DNA of 64,000 nucleotides. Source: Spirogloea muscicola (Eukaryota > Streptophyta > Zygnematophyceae > Spirogloeales > Spirogloeaceae). The position numbers were made by a program, and so were the translations under genes. The notes below the pieces were generated by a model. That model was not told the origin of the DNA, ran no database searches, and saw only the letters and a list, made by a program, of their open reading frames with translations. Shown here piece by piece: positions 13,841-22,239 of the stretch (the first letter of the stretch is position 1; every line of letters starts with the position of its first letter). Location: assembly GCA_009602725.1 (NCBI GenBank), contig WELB01000094.1, forward strand, positions 157,676 to 221,675, in the 5' to 3' direction.

Positions 13841-14157
13841 CAAGCAGCCAATCTGGGGGAGACAGAGCAGGCAGCACTAAGAAGTAACAGTATTCGAAGT
13901 AAGGCAATGGCTCTGAGAAGCGGCTCTTGAAAAGGCGGCGATGGTCGTGAGAGGACGAAGCAGCCCCAATCGAGATCTCAAAGCCAAGAAACGTCGTTAC
14001 TAAAGTCGTCAAGCGCTTGCCCGACAGCCAGAATTCTATGTCAACGACGTGACGACAAGCGAACACCCCTGAGCACGGGGCAGGAGCATAGGGGCTGGCC
14101 CTCCATGCCTGCTACGCGCGGTGGCCTCTGCTCTGCCGCCCGGGCAGTGTCACAGAA

Positions 14158-14815
14158 GTGGCTCTTCCAATGGGGGCAAGGGCTGTGAAAAGCCAGCCCG
14201 AAAATAACTGACAAAGATTCGAAGGGGCCAAATGATGGAGGGTCCCAAAGCGCTATGTCAAAACGGGTGTAGGATGGACCACTCAGTAGCTACGAGTGAG
14301 GAGCCTCAATTCCGATAGACTAACTGCTTGGAAAACAATCCCCCTGACGAAAGGCAGAGGCTGCAGCGAGAGCACAGCCAGGAGCAGATGCAAGGCGTGG
14401 GCCATGGACCGCTGGAGGAAATTTGTGTATTTGGAAAACCCGAAGGCCAAATGGCCAAGTACAAAGGCAAGAACATCTAAAGACCTACAGCAGATTGACC
14501 CGCCCAGTAATCACGGGTCAATACTCAAAGGTCGCTAATTGATGCCTGAAAACTAGATGGCAGATATGACGCCCTTCTGCCACCAACTAGAGCTCGCCCA
14601 GCTTACTGGTGCAAAGCATTAGCCTGAGCACGCTGCAAACAGGCCGAAACTCGTCGCTGGAGGGAGATTGACAGACGCATGCAATAGACGTGGGCCCACG
14701 AGCCAGCGGCGTTGAAGTCGGCCGGCTCACCTCGTCTGCAGGACACAGCGCGCCGCGCAAGCCTGGCTAGCAGGTCGAGACAGTGGGACCCGAGAGCCCC
14801 GTGCACAGCCACGGC
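14158..14815 (-). mobile_element. 5'-truncated LINE copy with a later insertion
   Basis: On the minus strand this carries the C-terminal LINE region (HGALGSHCLDLLARLARRAV ... GEPADFNAAGSWAHVYCMRL) and the 3' tail with GGGCTGGCTTTTCACAGCCC. It is split between 14419 and 14654 by a 236-bp insertion flanked by a 9-bp duplication. Removing the insertion and one duplicate restores the LINE reading SISLQRSMAHALH. The copy is truncated well before the reverse transcriptase region. Confidence 0.85.
14419..14654 (-). mobile_element. 236-bp insertion with 9-bp target duplication (SINE-like)
   Basis: CGCTGGAGG occurs at 14410-14418 and again at 14655-14663, flanking 236 bp that interrupt a LINE coding frame precisely. 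One edge (14420-14490) is shared with copies at 2434-2500 and 59745-59815. Read on the minus strand the shared part is the 3' end, containing GGCCATTTGGCC. A weak tRNA-like A-box (GCTCTAGTTGG) lies near the other end. No ORF and no clear terminal inverted repeats, so a short non-autonomous retroelement fits best. Confidence 0.7.
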
Positions 14816-14999
14816 CAGGTGTACGAACGGCAGTATCTGCCTGTTGGGGCCGCCCGGAATTGGTCAGGCGGTACAGTCTCGCACCTTGAGGTACAGTCAG
14901 TCCCGTCTCCAGAATTCAGACAAGGACCGAGGGGGAAGGTAGGTAGCTACGGTTGACGGGGGAAAGGCCACTGCGTTGTGGGCGAGCATCACAGACCTT

Positions 15000-15140
15000 G
15001 TTCATTCTTTCTGGGCTGGCCTCTTGCAGCCACTTACACCTCTTACACCTCTCCCGTTAGACGAGCTCTTGCAATCAAAATTGCTCCAAATTGGGCGGGA
15101 ATCACGCAGCCATTGCCTTCATTGAAAGAGCTGTTTCATC
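15000..15140 (+). mobile_element. LINE 3'-tail fragment
   Basis: TTCTTTCTGGGCTGGCCTCT followed by GCAGCC matches the LINE tail hairpin region; the downstream part has diverged. No coding part remains. Confidence 0.5.
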
Positions 15141-15700
15141 CTTTCTCAGAGCCAGCGTCTACTCTAAATCAGCTGTTGGGCATTTTCTCCGCTCCGCCTG
15201 CCATGTGTTTGCGCAGTGGGTCCTCTCCATCCCCTCAGCTCATCTCCATTCCTACACGGGGTACTGAGAGGGCCCTTTGCCCAGCCTGTGGCTCCGCTTA
15301 GTGTAGATGCATTCGGGATTCCTCTCCATCTGTACTCGCCTAGCTTCCAAAGCCGCCCCTTGATACCAGCTGCCGATCGCTTTGGCTTTTTGATGCGTTG
15401 GTGGCAGTCAACCCCGCCCTGGGCACCTTGCGCGTACCCCTTGACCTGCGAGCCCAAGTGCGCGATGTGGCCGGGTTGTAGGAGGCAACCTTCCACTCGG
15501 CTGCGGCCCTCCTGTCAAAGGACAGATGGTTGGGCTCGCTCCATTATTGAAAGCGTCTTCTGCGGGGCGGTGGCGTGGTGGACCTGCACTCCCGATCTAC
15601 GCTGCAATCAGTATGCTGAAGGCCAGCCACGAAAGAAGCAGCTTTTTCAAAGTAAGACGATGGCGCCTACAGGTTTAAAAAGGGGCTCTCAAGGGGGGCG
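15141..15700. other. Unassigned sequence between LINE fragments
   Basis: A 164-codon plus-strand frame (15216-15710) is open here but shows no family resemblance, and its end runs into a LINE tail, so I do not call it a gene. I see nothing else in this stretch. Confidence 0.35.
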
Positions 15701-15714
15701 AGGGCTGTGAAAAT

Positions 15715-15790
15715 GAAGTGGCTCTCCCAATGGGTGCAAGGGCTGTGAAAAGCCAGCCCGAAAAGATGGACAAGATCCAAAGGGCCACGC
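15715..15790 (-). mobile_element. LINE 3'-tail fragment (minus)
   Basis: On the minus strand the sequence contains TTTTCGGGCTGGCTTTTCAC followed by AGCCCTTGCACCCATTGGGA, closely matching the 3' end of subfamily A. It has no coding portion. Confidence 0.7.
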
Positions 15791-15811
15791 AAGTCCCTAA
15801 AAAGATGGATA

Positions 15812-15876
15812 CAGCTCATCAGGGGATATTGAGCACCCAGTGGCCCCTTTGAGTCACTGTGTGCTTCAGCGCTTTT
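15812..15876 (+). repeat. Dispersed hairpin-bearing repeat (copy 1)
   Basis: This segment (GCTCATCAGGGGATATTGAG ... GCGCTTTTC) matches, in reverse orientation, about 60412-60478. The other copy has a perfect GCTCATCA ... TGATGAGC inverted repeat; here the right arm is imperfect. Class unknown. Confidence 0.5.
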
Positions 15877-15894
15877 CTGGTCCCTTCGACCTTC

Positions 15895-16440
15895 TTTATA
15901 TCCAGCCCAGTGTGCCACCAAGGCTGGGTATGCGATAGCCTGCGCCGCTCGGGCCAAGGAGCTCATACACTCAGTTCAACCGCGGGAAGACGAGTTCTTC
16001 CCGCTCCCATTGATATCCACGGGCGATGGGCGCTCGGCGGCTCGAGCTGCTCAACCAGCTCTCACGTCACGCCAATGTTCGCCGCTTCCATGGGGAGCCG
16101 GTGGACTTCCATGCAGCTGGGTCGCTAGCGCAGGTGTCCCGCATGCGCTTGGCCGTCTCGCCGCAGAGGTCTATGGCCCGCGCGCTGCATCTGCGTGCCG
16201 GCAGAGCCCTCGCTGCTGCCCCTGGCTCTGGCCAGGGGACCCGCTTCCAGGGTCCCAGTCTCTCTGACCTGAGGCTGCTTAGCAGGGGTTACTGAGTGTT
16301 TCGTAGCAGCTATGCTTCGTTCTGTGCTTGCTTTCCTTAGCGCTTCCCCTGGCCCCCTACTCGTACTTTGTTCATTCGTTTTAGGGCTGGCTTGTCCAGC
16401 CCCTCTCCTCAATGGGGGAGCCCTTTCCTTCGTCACTGAG
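15895..16440 (+). mobile_element. LINE copy, subfamily B, C-terminal region and tail
   Basis: Carries the LINE C-terminus in pieces: an AGYA(I)ACAARAKE-like segment, then GEPVDFHAAGSLAQVSRMRL ... MARALHLRAGRALAA, ending LSDLRLLSRGY and TGA. The tail has GGGCTGGCTTGTCCAGCCCC, a tighter hairpin than subfamily A. Frame changes upstream show that it is decayed. Confidence 0.8.
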
Positions 16441-16640
16441 TGCTTCGTAGCTGCTTAGTTTCTTTCTGTGCTTCTTTTTCTTAGTGCTTCGCCTGGCCCC
16501 CCTCCTCGTCCTTTGCTCATTCTTTTCTGGGCTGGCTTTTCGCAGCCCTTGCCCCCATTGGGAGTGCCACTTCTTCCCCAGCCCCTATCCTCAACGGGCG
16601 AGCCCCTCCTCTTCCTTCACTCACGTAATTTGTCCATTCT
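16441..16640 (+). mobile_element. Two stacked LINE 3' tails
   Basis: A subfamily A tail (GGGCTGGCTTTTCGCAGCCC, then CCCCATTGGGAGTGCCACTT) is followed at once by a subfamily B-like end (CCAGCCCCTATCCTCAACGG). This suggests one copy inserted into another's tail. Confidence 0.65.
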
Positions 16641-16689
16641 CAGGGCGATGGCTGATCGGCCAGCCCAGCTAAAGAACGAAAACAGGCGA

Positions 16690-16815
16690 AACTGACCCGC
16701 CAGGGAGATGCTTCTGGATGTGGTGACTACCGACGCATTTGACCGCTCCCACCCAGCCCAGTCTGCCACCAAGGCTGGGTATGCGGTCGCCTGCGCCGCT
16801 CGGGCNTTGCCATGC
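16690..16815 (+). mobile_element. LINE endonuclease-region fragment
   Basis: Encodes DVVTTDAFDRSHPAQSATKA, homologous to DVVTTDVVDRSNP in the 58-kb copy. It is cut by an N at 16806 and then switches to unrelated sequence. Confidence 0.65.
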
Positions 16816-16819
16816 TCGT

Positions 16820-17225
16820 CGACGCGTGCCAAATGTCGAGTCGATGGTACGGTCGGCACCACAGGGCTCCATGGAATGACCCTCATCTCGTGTGATATGA
16901 AGCAGGTACGCTCCCCCACAATGAGCTGAGCCAGTCCTGCACTTTCCTCCAGCCCAATACAGAGGCTACTCTGGCACTGGTGCTACTCTTCGCACAGTCC
17001 AGGATTGGAACCAAAGCTCCCATGGCAATCTCAACAGCACAAAAACAGTCGGCCACAAAACGGCTAACACACCCATGCAAACGACACACAGTCTGTACAG
17101 GCTGTTGTTGTTGATATGGCAAGAATCACCATTCAGAGCATCAAGGACAAGAATCTCAAACTCGGCCTCGAGCACATTGTCAACCTTCACCTCCCAACCG
17201 CCGCTGACTTGGACTCCAGGCATTT
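16820..17225 (-). pseudogene. Possible unrecognised exons (minus strand)
   Basis: Between two LINE fragments, three minus-strand stretches look protein-like: VSGGWEVKVDNVLEAEFEIL (about 17215-17120), CAVEIAMGALVPILDCAKSS (about 17045-16985) and GERTCFISHEMRVIPWSP (about 16915-16860). Plausible splice sites separate them. I do not recognise the family. They may be a fragment of a host gene stranded among transposons, or chance. Confidence 0.25.
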
Positions 17226-17329
17226 GTCAATACATTAGTGCTGCATTGACATTGCAGCCATGTAACTTCGTTACACCTGGTCAGGCCTGGCCAGCTAGGC
17301 GCCTAGCTCAGTCACCGTCCGGCTCAGAA

Positions 17330-18060
17330 AAGACGGTGACGGTAATATTCCGGGTCCTGGGCATTCGGTTAGCCCTATTCTTGCGCGACGCCGATGGTCA
17401 GATCCACACCCGGCGCGCTGACCTAGTCGCCATCCCGCCCGGAGGCGGTCCGCGTATCATCGCGGATGTGGTGACCGCCGATTGTGTCGACTCCGCTAAC
17501 CCCTCCAAGTCGGCGTCGACCGCTGGGCATGCGGTCGCTCTGGCGGCCCGAGGCAAGGAGCGGAAGTATGCAGACCACCCCCCCGGCGACGAATTCGCGG
17601 CCCTTGCCATCGACGTCCATGGGGCTTATGGCAGCGGCTGGCTGGATCTCATCCAGCGGCTTGCCCGGCAGGCCATTGAGCGGCGGCCGGGTCTGCCAGG
17701 GGGGCTGCCCGGCTTCAATGCGGCCGGCTTCCTGGCCCAGGTCTTCCGGATGCGGCTCTCCGTGTCCCTCCAACGCTCCCTCGCTCATGCCGTTCACTCG
17801 CGTGCAGGCCGCGCTATCGCGGCTGCTTCTGGGTCGCGTCTGAATGCTACTTTTCCAGCTTCGAGCTACTCTGACCTGATGTTGCTCACCCGCGGGTATT
17901 GAGCTTCCTGTGGTTTCGTCGTGTCTTCTTGTCTAGATGCCTAGCTGTGTGTTTCTTCGCACTTTGGCTTTGGACTTGGTCCATTCTTTCTGGGCTGGCT
18001 TTGCCAGCCCCTCTTCTCTATGGGCCTGCCTGAACAATGTAATGGCTTGAATTGGCCTCG
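17330..18060 (+). mobile_element. LINE copy, subfamily C, endonuclease domain to 3' tail
   Basis: An open frame from about 17330 to the TGA at 17900-17902 encodes RRADLVAIPPGGGPRIIADV (two acidic residues 14 apart, the PD-x12-14-D pattern of restriction-like LINE endonucleases), then DEFAALAIDVHGAYGSGWLD ... LSVSLQRSLAHAVHSRAGRA, ending LLTRGY. The tail has GGGCTGGCTTTGCCAGCCCC, a perfect 8-bp stem. The zinc-finger and reverse-transcriptase parts are missing (5' truncated). It differs from the 58-kb copy by roughly a third of residues, so it is a separate, older subfamily. Confidence 0.85.
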
Positions 18061-18157
18061 CTTTAATTTCATGCGCACCGCGCGCCTTCTCTCTCTCTAT
18101 GGGCGAGCAATTTCATTTGCTAGCCCCCCTTCTCTGTGGGCGAGCACTTCCTTATTA

Positions 18158-18298
18158 GGGCCAGTTCACACCGGATCGGTCGGTCGCAAATTGCCTCGTA
18201 TTGGCCTCAACTTTGGCATGATTTTGACCCCAGCCGTCCATACAATGCGCGAGACGTACTCCTCGGCGGAGTCCGACCGACCCGGTGTAAATTGGCCC
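18158..18298. mobile_element. 141-bp MITE with terminal inverted repeats
   Basis: The left end GGGCCAGTTCACACCGGATC and the right end (read on the minus strand) GGGCCAATTTACACCGGGTC are near-identical inverted repeats that continue into GGTCGG. TTATTA flanks both sides (18152-18157 and 18299-18304) as a target duplication. There is no coding capacity. A 3-bp TTA or 6-bp duplication could point to a PIF/Harbinger-type relative, but the superfamily is uncertain. It sits just after a LINE tail. Confidence 0.8.
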
Positions 18299-18503
18299 TT
18301 ATTAGGGCAATGACGAATAGCCCAGCTCAACAAGCAGGCCCGCCGCCTGGCTGTGCCGCCCGCGTTGTGCACGTGCCTCTTCGACGTGGCACTCGAAGTG
18401 TCGTCGTGTGGACCTTTTTCTTTTCAACGGCTACTTACAGCTAGGAGACACATAGGCTAGCTATCAACTTAAGTGAGTGACACACCAGCTGTCGGCTTCC
18501 CAG

Positions 18504-18530
18504 GGTTTAGGGTTTAGGGGTTTAGGGTTT
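18504..18530 (+). repeat. Interstitial telomere-like repeat (TTTAGGG type)
   Basis: Three to four adjoining TTTAGGG or TTTAGGGG units (GGGTTTAGGGTTTAGGGGTT). This is the plant-type telomere unit. It lies internally, near LINE fragments. Confidence 0.8.
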
Positions 18531-18673
18531 CCTCTTAGCCTGTTGTATATTGGGATGTGCTAACCCGTGGGTAGTACACGTCACACTTGCACCTGCTTCT
18601 TTCCTAGCCAGCTTAGCATCTTTCCCCTAGCATAGGGCTTCCTTTCAAATAGCCCAAATTTTGGCACTATTTT

Positions 18674-18764
18674 TTGCCTGATGAAAGGCAACGTCTTCAC
18701 TTAAGCCATCGTTCCATTGCATGCGCTACGCGCGCCCTCCTATTCTTACCAGCTTACCAGCGGC

Positions 18765-18803
<39 letters not shown>

Positions 18804-19222
18804 GCGGTGGTTGCCACCGTGGTGGCGGCATAGTCGTTCCGCTGGCTGCTGTTGGCACGGCGCTGCCGGCCGCCTTCAGCAGCCACGACGATGACGCGCA
18901 GCTCGATGCAACAGGCGGGGCCGCTGGCGCCGCGTCGGAGCTCCGCTCCCAAGCAGTGGGGAGTGCCGCAGCTGCGAGGCTGACGGCAGCCTCAACAGGC
19001 GGTGCGGCGGCGGCGCAGCGGCACCACCAACACCGCCACAACCAGCAGCAGCAGCAGCAGCAGGCGGCTGCACTCCCCTTCGGTCTTGGCAGCTCCAGGG
19101 AGGGGACCAACAGCTGCGGCACGGGCGCCAGCGGTAGTGCTGCGGCAGCCAACCTGGAGTTCATGCTCAGCAGCGGCGCCCTTCAGCCGGGCGCCCCGCC
19201 TCATCTAAATAAATTGGTCTAG
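18674..19222 (+). CDS. Doubtful low-complexity ORF (Gly/Gln/Ala-rich)
   Basis: A 182-codon frame with a poly-Gly run (from a CGG tract at about 18765-18800), a HHQHRHNQQQQQQQ run and Ala/Ser-rich stretches, ending HLNKLV. It resembles the disordered regions of transcription factors but has no folded domain. The opposite strand is also open, so the coding strand is not certain. It could be an exon of a larger unrecognised gene or non-coding GC-rich DNA. Confidence 0.25.
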
Positions 19223-19639
19223 TCGTGCCTGAGTCGCTGTCCAAGGGGCGGCTAAGCCCTTTTTTGTTGCTGCCGCACTGTCGGCCCGCCTGACCAGCTC
19301 ATATTGGTTGCTAGTTATGGGGCTTTTGCATTAGGTAACTGCCATCCCGCCTTGGGCAGGCTGACGCCCTGAGCGCCGGCGGGCTCCAGTCACTGACAGC
19401 ACGCCTGCATTTGCCCTCCCACTTGCTTATTACTACTTGTCTGTCTGGATCACCAAAGCTGGCCTAGACTTTGTGCAACCTGCCGACTGCTGCGCAGTGT
19501 CGCCTTTCTTTAGTTGTTGCGTGCAGCCAACTTGTGGCATCTTTGCTTATACCTCTTCCCCCCTCCTCTCAGCTAGCAACCAAGAGCAGGCGGCCAGTGA
19601 GAATGACCACCTCAATGACAGTGACCATGACTGCCATTG

Positions 19640-20870
19640 CTCTACTGGTAGAGCACTTTCAGCCAGTCGGCACTGCCAACTGTGCCACCACAGTCACCTC
19701 CTGCGGCGGGCTCGTCGCCTGGGTCCCAGCCATGCAGCGAGTGCCGCTGCCGCAGCACGTCCATGACCGTGCGTGGGTATGTCTCACATCCTGGACTCTC
19801 GTGGCTGTTGCCGTCATCGTCAGTGTCACTGGTGCACCCACTGCCAACATCCTCAAGTGCGCCAGATGCTGCCACCACTGGCGTCGGAGTGCCACCTTGC
19901 TCCGGGGCATCCACCGCAGCCGCGCCAGTGCTGGCCGACCTGCCAGCTGCAGCTTTGGTAGATTGCTGCAGCTGTGATGCCGTGCCTTCCACCTCCCTGT
20001 CGCTGCCGCCACAGCTTGCCCGGTTGCCACCGTCGTTGCCGCTGCTGCCGCTATCACCAGCAGAATTCCTTGCTTGGTCTGGTGGCTGCGTTAACGGCTG
20101 CAGGTTGAGCTGGCCCCTGCCATTGCCGCAATTATTTTGCGGTTCGGCATTTAGCAAAGTATGGTCAAAGGCATGGGTGTCGGCCGGGCCAACTTGACAG
20201 CTTTAGCCAAAGGTCCGCGGCAGGGATCAGCGGGGGTGCTCACGCAGGAATGGAATGGGCGTCGGTGGCGCAGCCGCTCCTCTGTCGGGACTCTGGCTCG
20301 TCGGTCTGCTGGAGAGCACTTAGCCGGCGCCGTTTAGCATCACTAGGAGCGCTGCGGGCGCCGCCGTCGCTGCCGCTGCTGCTTGTCGATGCCGGCGACG
20401 CGTCGGGCGACGCTAGCTCAAAGGGTGCCTGCGCCGCAAGGAAGCCCACCGCGTCCTGCTCCTCCAGTGGACCCGCCGCCTGGTGTCGCCGCGCCAGCGC
20501 CAGCGGCGAAACTCTCAGAGGCCACGGAGCAGCTCGGCGGCACAGCTCGGTAGCGCCAGCGGCCCCGGTGGGATTTGGGCGGTGGGGGCGACAACGTTAA
20601 GTATTAAGGCTAAAGGGCTTAGGGTTTAGGCCGTGCGGCCCTGGCAGTGAGGGGCACCTCACCCCGGCAGCGGCGGCGACCGACTCGGTCTCGCACGCCG
20701 CGCAGCCGTTGTCCGGCGTGTCGTCGTTGTCCTGGAGCGACAGCGGCGCGACGCCCCAGCCTGCCACCCAGAGCGACGTCAGAGGCGGCCTCGTCGCAGT
20801 AGAAAGACCGCTGCTGCTGCAAATTGAAGAGCGGCTGTGATAGCCAGTCAGGTGCATACAGAGGGCGGTT
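19640..20870 (-). CDS. Doubtful multi-exon low-complexity gene
   Basis: On the minus strand, stretches LQDNDDTPDNGCAACETES (about 20735-20660, with a GTGAGG donor), FLAAQAPFELASPDASPAST (about 20440, to a GTGAGC donor near 20250) and QLNLQPLTQPPDQARNSAGD (about 20110, running to DVLRQRHSLHGWDPGDEP near 19710) have coding-like composition and plausible splice sites. No known domain is visible; the composition suits a nuclear regulatory protein. This is inference from codon-like composition only. Confidence 0.25.
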
Positions 20871-21040
20871 CATGACTACACTATGATGATTGCGGCTGCT
20901 GATACTGGAAGAGCGGCTGTAACTCCAGCCAGGTGCATGCAGAGGGTGCTCATGACGCCACTGTGATGGATGCGGCTGCTGATACTGAAAGAGCGGCAGT
21001 GAAAGCCAGCCGGGTGCCTACAGAGCGTGCTCATGACAAT
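20813..21040. repeat. ~80-bp tandem repeat, three units
   Basis: Three units with period 80-82 bp are marked by AAGAGCGGC at about 20827, 20909 and 20988, each followed by a CCAG(C/T)C(A/G)GGTGC block and a TCATGAC block. Because 80-82 bp is not a constant multiple of three, the array would shift frame if translated. Divergence between units is modest. Confidence 0.7.
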
Positions 21041-21070
21041 GTTAGCGGAGCCACAGGCCGGGCAGACAGG

Positions 21071-21092
21071 GCGTGATTCGAACCTCGGTCTC
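21071..21092 (-). other. tRNA-like B-box
   Basis: The minus strand reads GAGGTTCGAATCACGC, a near match to the pol III B-box. No complete tRNA fold was found. It may be a relic of a tRNA-derived SINE. Confidence 0.25.
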
Positions 21093-21217
21093 AGCAATGG
21101 GAAGTCGGGTGAGCTCTGGGGAGGGAGAGCAGCCCAGGTGGAGGAGAAAGGTGGGGCGAGGGGAGGAGGAGGGAGGCTGGGCTGGCTGGGCTGGCTCCTA
21201 CCCGGCAGCGCGTCGAG

Positions 21218-21610
21218 GTGGGCCTCCTGCGACGCGGAGATGCGGGCCGCCGGCGCAGCAACCGCCGCCGCGATGCGGCATATCTGCGCACGGCCGAGCC
21301 AGGCCCCTCGCGCGAAGAGCACAGCCTTATAACGGCAGCAGCCACTGCGGCGGCGGCGGCGGCGGCGACGGCGGCGGCGGCGGCGGCGGCTGCGGGCGGC
21401 GGCGGCGTGGCGGCAGCCATGGCCAACTCAGCACCGCCGGAGTTCGGCTGCCAAGTGGACACGGGACCCAGTGGCCGGAGGGGGGGCCACCCTCCCTCCC
21501 CGCTGGAGGGAGGCGCCTCACCAGCTCCTGAAGTATCTGTTACTGAGGAGCTTTCCTCAGAGGCGATTAGCACGTTCCCCGCCTCCTCAGAGAGGGTGAT
21601 AAAGAGCTGA
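21218..21610 (+). other. Possible N-terminal exon before the gap
   Basis: An open frame contains a (CGG)n-coded Ala/Gly run (about 21345-21415) and then an ATG at 21419 in a good context (GCCATGG), reading MANSAPPEFGCQVDTG. It could be the 5' exon of the spastizin-like gene beyond the gap, but I see no homology. The frame stops at 21610. Confidence 0.25.
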
Positions 21611-21752
21611 CGGGATCTTATCGAGGGCCTGCCCCAGACATAAGTCAGGGGGCCGGTAGCGATGATGGCGGCAACGGGGGGCGGGCGTGCCCGATGCGGC
21701 CCCGGTAGACGGGGGCGTCAGTGGCCGCGCGATGGGGCGCATCGGGCGGGCG

Positions 21753-22239
21753 NNNNNNNNNNNNNNNNNNNNNNNNNNNNNNNNNNNNNNNNNNNNNNNN
21801 NNNNNNNNNNNNNNNNNNNNNNNNNNNNNNNNNNNNNNNNNNNNNNNNNNNNNNNNNNNNNNNNNNNNNNNNNNNNNNNNNNNNNNNNNNNNNNNNNNNN
21901 NNNNNNNNNNNNNNNNNNNNNNNNNNNNNNNNNNNNNNNNNNNNNNNNNNNNNNNNNNNNNNNNNNNNNNNNNNNNNNNNNNNNNNNNNNNNNNNNNNNN
22001 NNNNNNNNNNNNNNNNNNNNNNNNNNNNNNNNNNNNNNNNNNNNNNNNNNNNNNNNNNNNNNNNNNNNNNNNNNNNNNNNNNNNNNNNNNNNNNNNNNNN
22101 NNNNNNNNNNNNNNNNNNNNNNNNNNNNNNNNNNNNNNNNNNNNNNNNNNNNNNNNNNNNNNNNNNNNNNNNNNNNNNNNNNNNNNNNNNNNNNNNNNNN
22201 NNNNNNNNNNNNNNNNNNNNNNNNNNNNNNNNNNNNNNN
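21753..22239. other. Assembly gap (Ns)
   Basis: 487 unknown bases in very GC-rich DNA at the 5' side of the spastizin-like gene. Its first exons may be hidden here. Confidence 0.99.
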
